DNA from: Solitalea agri
GTDB lineage: Bacteria > Bacteroidota > Bacteroidia > Sphingobacteriales > Sphingobacteriaceae
NCBI RefSeq assembly: GCF_023914155.1
Contig: NZ_JAMWYS010000036.1
Location: 248,001 to 312,000 of the forward strand
DNA: 64,000 nucleotides
Direction: 5' to 3'
The notes beneath the pieces were generated by a model, which searched no databases, had not been told where the DNA came from, and saw only the letters and a list, made by a program, of their open reading frames with translations. Shown piece by piece: positions 35,939-45,161 of this stretch (position 1 is its first letter; every line of letters starts with the position of its first letter). Made by a program: the position numbers and the translations under genes.

Positions 35939-37160
35939 AGTTTAATCTGTAACACAGATTAAGCTGGTAATAAGTCACATTAATTCGGTTGATTCCAAAA
36001 TCATTGTGCAACTCCAACCTAAATCTGTTAAATGTAGTACCCAATAAAAATGCAAAACCAGGCTCAAATGATTTAAGGTCCCTCCCTACTGGTCTAGGTA
36101 CCGGTTTGGTGCTTAAAAAACTACCAATAAAGGTTGATTTTGATGAAAGCAATAAACCGAAGCTCATTCCTGCACCTACATAAGGTCTAATCAAGCCTTT
36201 GGGATACTGATATCTGAAAATATTCTGCATTTTTAAATACTGGGCACTGTATTTCATTAAACTGTATGCATTAAGATATGATGGAGCTGCATACTTTGGC
36301 GACTCCAGACTATAGTTCGAGTAGAACAACTGATTGTCAAAAGATAATTGTCTCCGACTGCGAGGCAGATAAAGAGTTATGCCTGCACCAATAACAGGAG
36401 AAGCAGAATTGTTTAGTTTGTAATCCCTTCTGTCCCAGCCGCTAGTATAATAAATTGATGTGCTTGAGTTAGCTAATCCTGCAATAATATTGTAGTCAAT
36501 AAGTCGTTCATTGAGGTTTTTGGGCTGCTTTCCTAATTCATTTATTCCCTTCGATTTATTATAATGCTTGAAAATGTTGACAATTTCATCTTCGTAATAA
36601 CCCATTTTCTTGATCTTCCATGCCAACGCCTTGTCCGCTTTAAGAATCTCGGTCAATTGATCTCTGAAAGTATTGTTTTCAACTAAATAGGGTGATTGAT
36701 TTACAGTGATTAACTTTTGAAAATGAACCAGTTCTGTTGGTTTTTTACCTTGCATTATATAAAAATGGGTGATGTCATTCTTATCCACCAAAACATAAAC
36801 ATCATAATCACTTTTTACTAAAAACCTTAAGAAAAGTGTTGTGTCTTTTGTAACCACAGGGTCTTGATCGGCAACCAGATCATGCTGATTCTTTTTATTA
36901 AGGGTAACATCCAGTTTAAAGCTTTTATAATTCTCATTGGTGGTGCCAAAACCTAAAATATCTGTTGCTTTATAACTGCTTTCAGATTCGTTCTTAAACA
37001 CGATTTTATTAGGAGTATTGTTCCATTCACGATTATCTATCATGCCTTTGATAGTATCACCATTAAATTTAATGACATATCCAGAAACAAAGTTACTTTG
37101 AGCTGATGTGTAAAATGGAATTGTTAGTATTGCAAAAATGATAATGTAAAGTCTTTTCAT
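35937..37160 (-). CDS. Exported protein with C-terminal beta-barrel, unknown role
   Basis: I start at the ATG at 37160 (407 residues), where MKRLYIIIFAILTIPFYTSAQ is a clean signal peptide; a Met five codons upstream is less likely. The first half (NFVSGYVIKFNGDTIKGMIDNR, then a region resembling a small beta domain) is a soluble segment found before barrels in Bacteroidota. The second half (about 215-407) has amphipathic strands like PF13568-type outer-membrane barrels (YVGAGMSFGLLL, NRFRLELHNDFGINRINVTYY). Function unknown. It is monocistronic. Confidence 0.65.
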   Translation of the reverse strand: MKRLYIIIFAILTIPFYTSAQSNFVSGYVIKFNGDTIKGMIDNREWNNTPNKIVFKNESESSYKATDILGFGTTNENYKSFKLDVTLNKKNQHDLVADQDPVVTKDTTLFLRFLVKSDYDVYVLVDKNDITHFYIMQGKKPTELVHFQKLITVNQSPYLVENNTFRDQLTEILKADKALAWKIKKMGYYEDEIVNIFKHYNKSKGINELGKQPKNLNERLIDYNIIAGLANSSTSIYYTSGWDRRDYKLNNSASPVIGAGITLYLPRSRRQLSFDNQLFYSNYSLESPKYAAPSYLNAYSLMKYSAQYLKMQNIFRYQYPKGLIRPYVGAGMSFGLLLSSKSTFIGSFLSTKPVPRPVGRDLKSFEPGFAFLLGTTFNRFRLELHNDFGINRINVTYYQLNLCYRLN

Positions 37161-37335
37161 ATAGCAAAAAATCAAGGATGATTAAAAAAGGTAAATGTTA
37201 ATTGCTTTAATAAAAGCGAGATCAAATATAAGCTTAAGATTATTTAAAGAATAATAACTGTTTATTTTTTAATATTTTTAATTATTAGTTAAATAGAAGT
37301 CAATCAATTTTAGTAAAACATCTAAATACATTAAA

Positions 37336-37677
37336 ATGAAATCAAAAATACTTATTGTATTATTCACTATTTTAATGAGTGCATGTAACATTAAAAGCCC
37401 AGGAATTCCAAAAGACAAAATGAATTATGTGGGCAGATGGGAATCACTTTCAATGAAATTAGTAATTACCAAAGATGGAAGTGTGGAATATGAACGCATG
37501 GAAGGTGGAAGTACTAAAAGTGTAAATGGTCCATTGCAAAAATTTGCAGGGAATAATTTTGTAGTTGGCGCTCTTGGAATTACTACCACTTTTGTGGTTA
37601 GTAAACCTCCTCATGAAGAAAGCGGAACATGGAAAATGACCGTTGATGGGGAAGAACTTCAAAGAACAATGCAATAG
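37336..37677 (+). CDS. Small putative lipoprotein
   Basis: The 113-residue product has a lipoprotein signal (MKSKILIVLFTILMSAC, Cys17) and a short beta-rich domain starting VGRWESLSMKLVITKDGSVEYERMEGG, like a lipocalin-type fold. No function is known to me. It stands alone between divergent and convergent neighbours. Confidence 0.6.
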   Translation: MKSKILIVLFTILMSACNIKSPGIPKDKMNYVGRWESLSMKLVITKDGSVEYERMEGGSTKSVNGPLQKFAGNNFVVGALGITTTFVVSKPPHEESGTWKMTVDGEELQRTMQ

Positions 37678-37692
37678 AATTTTTTAAAAAAA

Positions 37693-37732
37693 GAACGCCC
37701 GGGTAGTTTTAGCACTATCCCGGGCGTTTTGT
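37693..37732. terminator. Bidirectional terminator
   Basis: AACGCCCGGG pairs with CCCGGGCGTT, extended by TAGT/ACTA past one bulged base. A-rich and T-rich flanks occur on both sides, between the convergent small lipoprotein gene and the 37735 gene. Confidence 0.9.
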
Positions 37733-37734
37733 AT

Positions 37735-38304
37735 TTACATTCCCAATCGCTTTGTCATCATCGAATCGATGTTTTTAAATAGCTGCGTTGGTTTTAATGC
37801 TCGCCAACTAAAGTTGTCTAGCTCTCCGCCCAAATTCAGATAATAATCAAGTCCATGGTTTTTCATCTCCTGAATTACATGTTCCCTGAAATTAACCATA
37901 ACAATCCATCCGTCTTCCACTTCCTGATACCATTCTTCATAATAAGAATCATCCGATCCGTGAAAATTGAGTACATTTTCACCTAACAGAATAAATTTGT
38001 TGATTCCTTCAGCCATAATATCTTCAAGAATTTCCCGCTTTAACAGCATAATATCATTGTTAATGCAGTCATTCCATTCGCCAATCAATTCAATTATGCA
38101 ATAGCTGCGCAGGTAGTCGGCGTAAAGAACCTTTAGGTAAAGAGTGTTTGATCCAAAAGAGTCCCATTGGGGATGTATGTAGTAGTTATATACTGTTTTA
38201 TCAAAATAAAATTCACTGTACTCACGGTTATAGAACGGCGATAGCTTGTCTTCCGAAGCCACGTAGTAATCACGCCAATTGTAATATGGTTCTATATCGT
38301 GCAT
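37735..38304 (-). CDS. Conserved hypothetical protein linked to murQ
   Basis: The 189-residue cytoplasmic protein is rich in Tyr, Trp, Asp and Glu (YYNWRDYYVASEDKLSPFYNREYSEF at the start, NFHGSDDSYYEEWYQEVEDGWIVMVNFREHV in the middle). I do not recognise a family with a known role. It begins only 8 nt after the murQ stop on the same strand, so the two are almost certainly one transcript. A role in amino-sugar or cell-wall recycling is possible from context only. Confidence 0.6.
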   Translation of the reverse strand: MHDIEPYYNWRDYYVASEDKLSPFYNREYSEFYFDKTVYNYYIHPQWDSFGSNTLYLKVLYADYLRSYCIIELIGEWNDCINNDIMLLKREILEDIMAEGINKFILLGENVLNFHGSDDSYYEEWYQEVEDGWIVMVNFREHVIQEMKNHGLDYYLNLGGELDNFSWRALKPTQLFKNIDSMMTKRLGM

Positions 38305-38312
38305 TAATAATT

Positions 38313-39119
38313 TTAATTGTTGTAATTCTCTACTGCTTTTCGTACGCTGCCGTATTCGTTCAACAGCCTTTCAGCAACTTCTTTGTTGGCCCCTGTGGCA
38401 TTCATTACCATATTTATACCTCGGTCAACCAGCTTATGATTGCTTAACTGCATATCAACCATTTTGTTTCCTTTAACCCTGCCCAGCTTAATCATTACCG
38501 AGGTCGATATCATGTTCAGGACAAGTTTCTGCGCTGTTCCTGATTTCATACGGGTAGATCCGGTTACAAACTCGGGTCCAACAATTACTTCCACCGGAAA
38601 TTGCGCTTCTGCAGCCACCAAACTGTTTGCGTTACAAACTATACAACCCGTTAATACACCATGCTTGTTGGCCTCCTGTAATCCCCCGATTACATAGGGT
38701 GTTGTGCCCGAAGCAGCAATGCCAATTAAAGTATCTTTTGGGTTGATTTTATACGGTTTAAGATCTATCCAAGCCTGTTTTTCATCATCTTCTGCAAATT
38801 CAACGGCTTTTCTGATAGCCGAGTCACCACCTGCAATAATTCCAATAACCAAATCATGAGGTACTCCATAAGTAGGAGGGCACTCTGATGCATCTACAAC
38901 GCCTAAACGGCCACTGGTGCCTGCTCCAATATAAAATAACCTACCTCCGGTTAGCATACGTTCAACAATGGCATTTACTAAGGCCTCAATGTTTGGTATT
39001 GCTTTTTCAACGGCAAAAGGTACAGTTTTGTCTTCATTATTGATGTTTTGAAGAAGCTCACTAACCGACATCTTTTCCAAATGTTCGTACTTTGAATCAG
39101 ATTCAGTAATTCTTTGCAT
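38313..39119 (-). CDS. murQ: N-acetylmuramic acid 6-phosphate etherase
   Basis: I start at the ATG at 39119 (268 residues, beginning MQRITESDSKYEHLEKM), the usual N-terminus of the family; the open frame extends 16 codons further. The SIS domain shows YIGAGTSGRLGVVDASECPPTYG with the catalytic Glu in SECPPT, and TGSTRMKSGTAQKLVLNMIST near the end. MurQ cleaves the lactyl ether of MurNAc 6-phosphate to GlcNAc 6-phosphate in peptidoglycan recycling. It is followed by the unknown 37735 gene. Confidence 0.95.
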   Translation of the reverse strand: MQRITESDSKYEHLEKMSVSELLQNINNEDKTVPFAVEKAIPNIEALVNAIVERMLTGGRLFYIGAGTSGRLGVVDASECPPTYGVPHDLVIGIIAGGDSAIRKAVEFAEDDEKQAWIDLKPYKINPKDTLIGIAASGTTPYVIGGLQEANKHGVLTGCIVCNANSLVAAEAQFPVEVIVGPEFVTGSTRMKSGTAQKLVLNMISTSVMIKLGRVKGNKMVDMQLSNHKLVDRGINMVMNATGANKEVAERLLNEYGSVRKAVENYNN

Positions 39120-39315
39120 AAATGTAGTTTTAATTTCAGGGGTAAAGTTCTGTATTGCCACAATCAAATCATAATGAAAAATAAGCTATTTGTGGAATTT
39201 TGTACATTTTCGAATCATATTGGTAACTGCATCAGTAATTTTCTGCAATACTTTTATTAATTTTTAGAACAAGAGCGGAATATAAATTGTATTAATTTGA
39301 ACCTGATTGAATTTT

Positions 39316-40953
39316 ATGGGCACCACTAAAAGTAATTTACGTTTCGCATTGCTCTCAGCAATAATGATGGCTTGTGGTATGATTGTCGGATCGCGGATGA
39401 GCAATACATCTACTTCTGAACTGAACTTTAGCTTTCCGTTTGCTTCGCGACCAATTGACAAGATGGGGCGAATATTACAAGTGATCCAAGATCGATATGT
39501 CGACTCGGTTGATGTAGGAAAATTGGAGCAGGAATCAATAGACGCGATCATGTCAAAACTCGACCCCCATTCTCAATATGTAAATCCACAAGAATTTAAG
39601 GCACTAACGGAATCATTGGAGGGAAACTTTGAAGGCATTGGAATAGAGTTTCATATTCAAAGAGATACATTGCTGATTGTTGATATAGTGCGAGAAGGGC
39701 CTGCCGAAGAAGCTGGTTTAAAATCAGGAGATAAGATTATTGATGTAGATGGAAAGTCGATTGTGGGAATGCCCAATGGGGAACTTTTTAAGAGTTTACG
39801 TGGACCCTCGGGTACTATCATTGATTTGGGTATATTAAGGTCTCCTGTTGCCAAAATATCTCACATTCAAGTAAAAAGGGGCAAAGTTCCTTTTAATAGT
39901 ATTGAAACCGCTTATATGTTAAATGGTGAAACCGGCTATATTAAAATTAGCAGGTTTGCTGCCACCACGCATAAAGAATTCTTAATGGCGATGGACAGGT
40001 TGAAGCAGAATGGATTAAAGAGTCTGGTTCTTGATCTACGTGGAAACGGTGGAGGATACTTAAGGGCAGCTATTGCCATTGCCGATGAGTTCTTGCCTAA
40101 CGGTCAGCTCATTGTTTATACCCAAGGCAGGAAACAGTCGAAAGAGCAGTATTTTGCAACTGGTTCTGGTGAATTTGAGCAAGGGAATTTAGTAGTATTA
40201 ATAGATGAAAATTCAGCATCAGCGAGTGAAATAGTTGCAGGAGCTTTGCAGGATACGGAACGCGCAATGATTATTGGCAGACGATCATTTGGAAAAGGAC
40301 TAGTGCAAGATCAGGTGATGTTTCCCGATGGTTCGGCATTAAGATTGACAATTGCCCGATATTATACTCCTTTAGGTCGATGTATACAAAAATCATATGC
40401 TAATGGTGTTAATGATTACCGCAATGAAGTAGGCGATCGAATGAAGCACGGGGAACTGCTGAATGCAGATAGCAATAAAATTGCTTTTCTCAATTCGCAG
40501 AAGTTTGTTACCCGTTCGGGAAAAACAGTATATGGAGGAGGAGGTATAATGCCGGATGAGTTTATTCCTATTGATACATCGGAAAATTCAGCATTATACA
40601 GCTATTTATCTTATAAAGGACTTATTGTTGATTTTGCTTATGATTATCTGGACTACAACCAGGAAAAACTGAACTCATTTAGTTCTTTGAATGATTTTGT
40701 AGCCAAATTCGAAGTTTCTGATGACGATCTGAAACAGCTCTTTAAAGAAGCGAGAGAACAAAAGATACCTGTAAATGAAGAAGATGTAAAACGAAGCAAA
40801 GGCTTGATAAAGAATCAGGTAAAGGCGATGGTAGCCCGAAGGTTATGGAGTGATGAGGGGTATTACAAAGTTCTTAACAGTAAAGATCAGATTGTGTTAC
40901 GATCTATCCATGATTCAGCCGAATCGGTAGCAGGTAATGTTTCTATAAAATAG
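39316..40953 (+). CDS. C-terminal processing peptidase (S41 family)
   Basis: I start at the ATG at 39316 (545 residues); a TTG three codons upstream is less likely. An N-terminal hydrophobic segment anchors it in or across the inner membrane. A PDZ domain (about 95-175, GIGIEFHIQRDTLLIVDIVREGPAEEAGLKSGD) precedes the S41 protease core with DLRGNGGGYL, the nucleophile in S300-A-S-A-S304 and K327 in FGKGLVQ. Such CtpA-like proteases trim periplasmic or envelope proteins near their C-termini. Substrates are not evident here. A terminator with a 14-bp stem follows. Confidence 0.93.
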   Translation: MGTTKSNLRFALLSAIMMACGMIVGSRMSNTSTSELNFSFPFASRPIDKMGRILQVIQDRYVDSVDVGKLEQESIDAIMSKLDPHSQYVNPQEFKALTESLEGNFEGIGIEFHIQRDTLLIVDIVREGPAEEAGLKSGDKIIDVDGKSIVGMPNGELFKSLRGPSGTIIDLGILRSPVAKISHIQVKRGKVPFNSIETAYMLNGETGYIKISRFAATTHKEFLMAMDRLKQNGLKSLVLDLRGNGGGYLRAAIAIADEFLPNGQLIVYTQGRKQSKEQYFATGSGEFEQGNLVVLIDENSASASEIVAGALQDTERAMIIGRRSFGKGLVQDQVMFPDGSALRLTIARYYTPLGRCIQKSYANGVNDYRNEVGDRMKHGELLNADSNKIAFLNSQKFVTRSGKTVYGGGGIMPDEFIPIDTSENSALYSYLSYKGLIVDFAYDYLDYNQEKLNSFSSLNDFVAKFEVSDDDLKQLFKEAREQKIPVNEEDVKRSKGLIKNQVKAMVARRLWSDEGYYKVLNSKDQIVLRSIHDSAESVAGNVSIK

Positions 40954-40962
40954 TAAACATAA

Positions 40963-41000
40963 AAAAAATCCCGTCTCGGTTTACCAAGACGGGATTTTTT
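40963..41000. terminator. Bidirectional terminator
   Basis: A perfect 14-bp stem AAAAAATCCCGTCT / AGACGGGATTTTTT with a 10-nt loop separates the convergent protease gene and the small lipoprotein gene. Confidence 0.93.
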
Positions 41001-41012
41001 ATGGTTTTAGAA

Positions 41013-41213
41013 TTACTTCTTAAGAGTATCAACTTTAGCTGAATCAACTGCTTTAGCAGTAGTGTCAACAGCGTTAGCTAATGAATCAACAGTAGCAGCT
41101 TGAGCTGAATCAACTTGAGCTGAATCTGCTGAACCTTCAGCTTTTTTACCTTCACCACATGCAACAACTGCAAATACACCAGCAGCTAATAATAATGCAA
41201 ATACTTTTTTCAT
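41013..41213 (-). CDS. Small Ala/Asp/Ser-rich lipoprotein
   Basis: The 66-residue precursor has a lipoprotein signal (VFAVVACGEG, Cys19) and a mature part of about 47 residues made almost only of Ala, Asp, Ser, Val, Thr and Lys, with recurring V-D-S-A/L and V-D-T units (VDSAQAATVDSLANAVDTTA). This could form an extended or helical coiled segment, reminiscent in size of Lpp but without sequence likeness. A near-consensus promoter and strong terminator suggest high expression. Function unknown. Confidence 0.72.
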   Translation of the reverse strand: MKKVFALLLAAGVFAVVACGEGKKAEGSADSAQVDSAQAATVDSLANAVDTTAKAVDSAKVDTLKK

Positions 41214-41248
41214 TTTGTTTCTTCTTAATTAGATTTTTAAATCGGCTG

Positions 41249-41280
41249 CAAAGGTAAGTAATAAGATTTTAATTATGCAA
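41249..41280 (-). promoter_or_regulatory. Promoter of the small lipoprotein gene
   Basis: On the minus strand TTG (41280-41278) is followed after 21 nt by TACCTTTG (41256-41249), an exact TAnnTTTG element, 36 nt before the ATG. This is the Bacteroidota primary-sigma consensus. Confidence 0.75.
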
Positions 41281-41412
41281 AAATAGTTTCATTAAAGTTC
41301 TAATAGTTAGTTGAATAGCATCTGAATGTAAAGGCTTAACTGCTGTAAATCAACAAGAAAAAAGGATAAAGAAAAGTTAAATAGTTTGCTTTATCCTTAT
41401 CAATCTGTTGCT

Positions 41413-42717
41413 TTATTTTTGACGGAAGTAAATCGTCACAGGCACTCCCTTGAAGTCAAAGTTTTCTCGTAACTGGTTTTCCAAGTAACGTTTGTAAGGT
41501 TCCTTAACATACTGGGGTAAGTTACAGAAGAACGCGAATGTAGGAGCAGAACCAGGTAACTGGGTAATATATTTAATCTTAACAAATTTACCCTTTAATG
41601 CAGGAGGTGGATAACGCTCAATTACTTCCAGCATAACATCATTTAGTTTTGAAGTAGGAATTTTCTTCGCTCTGTTTTCAAATACTTGCTGAGCTACTTC
41701 TATAGCTTTAAAAATCCGTTGTTTCTCAAGCACCGATGTGAAAACAATAGGAATATCGGTAAATGGAGCAGTTTTTTCTCTAATAGCATCCTCAAACTTC
41801 TTAATGGTTTTATGGTCTTTTTCAATCAAGTCCCATTTGTTAACCAAAATAACGATGCCTTTGCGGTTCTTTTCAGCTAAGTGAAAGATGTTGATATCTT
41901 GTGATTCAAGACCTGAAGTTGCATCAACCATCAAGATACATACATCAGCTTCTTCCAGAGCCTTGATTGTACGCATTACAGAGTAGAACTCAATGTTCTC
42001 TTTTACTTTGGTTTTTTTGCGTAAACCTGCTGTATCAATCAACATGAACTCATGTCCAAATTGCTTGTAATGAATATGTATCGAATCTCTTGTAGTTCCA
42101 GCAACTGGGGTAACAATGTTTCTGTCGTGTCCTAAAAAGGCATTGATAATAGAGGATTTTCCCACATTCGGGCGACCAACGATCGCAAATTTCGGCAGGT
42201 TTGAAGTTTCATCTTCGGTTTCTTTTTCAAACTTTGCCACAATGTCGTCCAGTAATTCACCGGTTCCACTGCCTGTCATCGAAGAAATATTGTAAATGTC
42301 TCCTAATCCAAATGAATGGAATACCGCCGATTCATGCACCAGCATGTTATTGTCAACTTTATTGGCAACAACAAACACCGGTTTTTTCGATCGACGAAGT
42401 ATGTTAGCAATATCGTCTTCTAAATCGGTAATGCCGGTCGTTACGTCAACCATGAAAATAATGATGGAAGCTTCTTCAATGGCAATAATCACCTGCTCTC
42501 GGATTGCTGTTTCAAAGACATCTTCAGAATTGGCTACATATCCGCCGGTGTCAATGACAATAAATTCGTTATTAAGCCATTCAGCTTTTCCGTAATGTCT
42601 GTCGCGGGTAACTCCGCTCATATCATCTACAATTGCTTTACGACTTTCAGTTAAACGATTAAACAAGGTCGATTTTCCCACATTGGGGCGGCCAACTATA
42701 GCTACTATATTACTCAT
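41413..42717 (-). CDS. der: Ribosome-assembly GTPase Der (EngA)
   Basis: I start at the ATG at 42717 (434 residues, [17 protein letters not shown]), as in homologues; seven codons of open frame lie upstream. Two GTPase domains are visible, with P-loops G9-R-P-N-V-G-K-S-T17 and a second GRPNVGKSS near 180, DTGGY and DTAGLR switch motifs, and NKVD and NKWD specificity motifs. A KH-like C-terminal domain follows. Der helps assemble the 50S subunit. It is 149 nt downstream of era on the same strand. Confidence 0.97.
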   Translation of the reverse strand: MSNIVAIVGRPNVGKSTLFNRLTESRKAIVDDMSGVTRDRHYGKAEWLNNEFIVIDTGGYVANSEDVFETAIREQVIIAIEEASIIIFMVDVTTGITDLEDDIANILRRSKKPVFVVANKVDNNMLVHESAVFHSFGLGDIYNISSMTGSGTGELLDDIVAKFEKETEDETSNLPKFAIVGRPNVGKSSIINAFLGHDRNIVTPVAGTTRDSIHIHYKQFGHEFMLIDTAGLRKKTKVKENIEFYSVMRTIKALEEADVCILMVDATSGLESQDINIFHLAEKNRKGIVILVNKWDLIEKDHKTIKKFEDAIREKTAPFTDIPIVFTSVLEKQRIFKAIEVAQQVFENRAKKIPTSKLNDVMLEVIERYPPPALKGKFVKIKYITQLPGSAPTFAFFCNLPQYVKEPYKRYLENQLRENFDFKGVPVTIYFRQK

Positions 42718-42866
42718 ACTTATCGAGTCAAAAATCATGATTCAGACACCCAAAAAGGTTGTCTGATATGATGTAATTATTAAATGTGTTTATTAAAATC
42801 AGGAGTACTTATGCTCCTAAGTGGTTATTGTAAAATCAAACTTTTACTGTGCATTGATTTTAAAGC

Positions 42867-43745
42867 TTAACCCTCATAACCGAACCTTTTCAGGTAGTTA
42901 TCTTTGTTACGCCAATCATCTAGGACTTTTACAAAAACTTCCAGAAAAACTTTTTTGTCCAGGAACTTCTCTATATCGTATCGGGCCGCTGATGCAATTT
43001 TTTTCAACATAGTGCCTCCCTTGCCAATGATAATTGCTTTTTGTGTTTCGCGTTCCACAATAATTTCCGCACTTATCCTGTGTAGATCGTCTCCTTCTTT
43101 AAACGAAACAATGACTACTTCTGAACTATAAGGCACTTCCTTTTCGCAGCATTTAAAAATTTGTTCCCTGATCATCTCAGCAACAAAAAAGCGTTCCGAA
43201 CGGTCGGTAAGTTCTTCCTTGTCATAATAAGGCGGATGAACAGGTAAGTGCTCGCGAATAAAGTTGATTATAGCCCCAGTGTTAAAATCTTTTAAGGCAG
43301 AGATTGGGATAATCGCTGTAGGATTTAGCTCCTTTTGCCAGTACTCAAACTTTTTAGTTACTTCTTCCTGGTTAGATTGATCTACCTTGTTGATCAAAAC
43401 CACTACCGGGCCATCATATTTTTTCACTTTTTCAATAAGATCTGTCTCGTCATGTTTTTCGTTGATATCGGTTACAACAAGCAAAACATCAGCATCTAAA
43501 AAAGATTCATTTACTGCCGACATCATGGACTTTTGAAGACCATATTTAGGCTGAATGATACCGGGTGTGTCTGAAAAAATGATTTGAGAGTGTTCATCAT
43601 TGATAATTCCAATGATGCGGTGACGGGTAGTTTGGGCCTTGTGAGTGATAATCGACATTCGTTCGCCTACCAAAATATTCATCAAGGTTGATTTGCCTGC
43701 GTTGGGTTTTCCAACAATGCTTACAAATCCTGCTTTATGTTCCAT
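42867..43745 (-). CDS. era: Ribosome-assembly GTPase Era
   Basis: The 292-residue protein has the Era G domain (G12-K-P-N-A-G-K-S-T20, SDTPGI, NKVD) and a C-terminal type-II KH domain with the GKGGTMLKKIASAARYDIEKFL motif. Era binds 16S rRNA near its 3' end and assists 30S maturation. It precedes der on the same strand, so two ribosome-assembly GTPases may share a transcript. Confidence 0.97.
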   Translation of the reverse strand: MEHKAGFVSIVGKPNAGKSTLMNILVGERMSIITHKAQTTRHRIIGIINDEHSQIIFSDTPGIIQPKYGLQKSMMSAVNESFLDADVLLVVTDINEKHDETDLIEKVKKYDGPVVVLINKVDQSNQEEVTKKFEYWQKELNPTAIIPISALKDFNTGAIINFIREHLPVHPPYYDKEELTDRSERFFVAEMIREQIFKCCEKEVPYSSEVVIVSFKEGDDLHRISAEIIVERETQKAIIIGKGGTMLKKIASAARYDIEKFLDKKVFLEVFVKVLDDWRNKDNYLKRFGYEG

Positions 43746-43847
43746 TTTATTGATTTAAGGTAATCTCAATCATTTTTAGTGATTGACTTGAAAATTAATC
43801 AGTTGCATTTGCTGACCATTATCGAATCATTTTTGCAACTCCGGTCG

Positions 43848-43855
43848 CAAAGATA
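43848..43855 (-). promoter_or_regulatory. -7 element upstream of era
   Basis: TATCTTTG on the minus strand is an exact TAnnTTTG element about 100 nt before the era ATG. The matching TTG at the expected distance is weak (ATT-like). It lies back to back with the tRNA promoter. Confidence 0.5.
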
Positions 43856-43882
43856 CGGTTTGCTTTTTTTTAAAAATAATTT

Positions 43883-43912
43883 TTGTGGAATTAATAATCA
43901 TTTCTATCTTTG
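43883..43912 (+). promoter_or_regulatory. Promoter for the initiator tRNA genes
   Basis: TTG (43883-43885), a 19-nt spacer and TATCTTTG (43905-43912) give a textbook Bacteroidota promoter. Transcription would start near 43918, about 50 nt before the first tRNA. Confidence 0.8.
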
Positions 43913-43967
43913 CAGTCCCAAAAGGGAGGGCGAGTAATGAACGCCAAATATTCCCAAAATTAAATAG

Positions 43968-44040
<73 letters not shown>

Positions 44041-44047
44041 CCCAAGA

Positions 44048-44079
44048 AAAGGTCGACACGTCGTCGACCTTTCTTTTTT
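44048..44079 (+). terminator. Terminator after tRNA-fMet copy 1
   Basis: A perfect 10-bp stem AAAGGTCGAC / GTCGACCTTT with a 5-nt loop is followed by CTTTTTTA, eight nucleotides after the tRNA. Confidence 0.9.
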
Positions 44080-44138
44080 AAGACTTGACTCTTTTAAAGA
44101 GGAGTTATGACCGTTCAAGTCTTTAAATAAAACAATAG

Positions 44139-44211
<73 letters not shown>

Positions 44212-44219
44212 CCCAAGTA

Positions 44220-44250
44220 AAAGGTCGACAATCCAGTCGGCCTTTTTTTA
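44220..44250 (+). terminator. Terminator after tRNA-fMet copy 2
   Basis: AAAGGTCGAC pairs with GTCGGCCTTT (one wobble) and runs into seven T residues. It is a diverged copy of the terminator after the first tRNA, so the whole tRNA-terminator unit was duplicated. Confidence 0.9.
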
Positions 44251-44490
44251 TTGAAAAATTCCCTACTTTTTTTTGAAAAATAAACATCTGAAAATTAATT
44301 CATTATGATTTTTTGTTGATCTTTTTTAATAGTTGCTGTAGCGTTTATCAAAATGATAGCGTAATGGCTGATATAACAGGCGGTTTTGCTTTCGCGGAGT
44401 AAGATCAATTGTTATAAGCCTTCTGTCGACAGGTTGGTGCTCTCGTCCGGTGTCGGACCAATTAAAAAACAGTATTAAAAAAGAGAACAC

Positions 44491-44937
44491 ATGAAAACTA
44501 AATTAATAGCCTTAGTAATAATAGCGTTTGCGTTTACAGCATGTAACAATAATGATGATCCTAAGCCAACAGCAGTAATTCCTACTGGCTCGTGGAAATT
44601 AACCGAATTGCATTATTTTGATAAAACGGGTAAAGATTCTGCAACTACAACATTGTCTAAAAGTACACTGTCAATTTCATTTGATAAGTCGAAAAACCTT
44701 GCATCATTTACCGGTAAACCGGAAGAGGTTGCCTTCGCTGGTTCGTATAAATTAGATGGTAGCTACAAGTTAACACCTGGAACAATTACTCCGGATAACG
44801 CTACTCCAGTTCTTGACAAAGCAGCATTGGTGTTTTTGAAAGCCGGATATCTGTACGAAATAAAAACCAATTCGGTTATTATTTATGCAAAGAACAAAGG
44901 GTTTATGGTGTATAGCCCAATAAGCTCAGCAAAGTAA
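44491..44937 (+). CDS. Lipocalin-like lipoprotein of unknown function
   Basis: The 148-residue product has a lipoprotein signal (AFAFTACNNNDD, Cys18) with acidic residues soon after the Cys, a pattern associated in Bacteroidota with export to the cell surface. The domain starts IPTGSWKLTELHYFDKTG, like the short lipocalin-type domains of this phylum. It lies upstream of the ECF sigma gene, but a 224-nt gap makes co-transcription doubtful. Confidence 0.65.
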   Translation: MKTKLIALVIIAFAFTACNNNDDPKPTAVIPTGSWKLTELHYFDKTGKDSATTTLSKSTLSISFDKSKNLASFTGKPEEVAFAGSYKLDGSYKLTPGTITPDNATPVLDKAALVFLKAGYLYEIKTNSVIIYAKNKGFMVYSPISSAK

Positions 44938-45161
44938 AAAAATCGATTAGTTGTAAATACAAAGGTTGAGTAGTTCAGGTGGATTCTGTTAACCATCAGT
45001 GATGTCTGTCAGAATTTTGTTAGCGTGAAATTAAAAACACGCCTGTCTGCTCAACTCTTTGTTTCTTTGTCGAAAAGAAATATCTAAATCTTACCAAAAT
45101 TACTAGTAGAAAGAATGTATTGTTTAACGTATCAACCAATGCTGGAAAGAGCGACTGTAAA

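Noticed and set aside
44395-44465. Small inverted repeat GTCCG-GTGT-CGGAC and nearby sequence as a possible RNA gene
   Set aside because: The stem is only five base pairs, with no promoter or terminator around it and no resemblance to a known RNA family.
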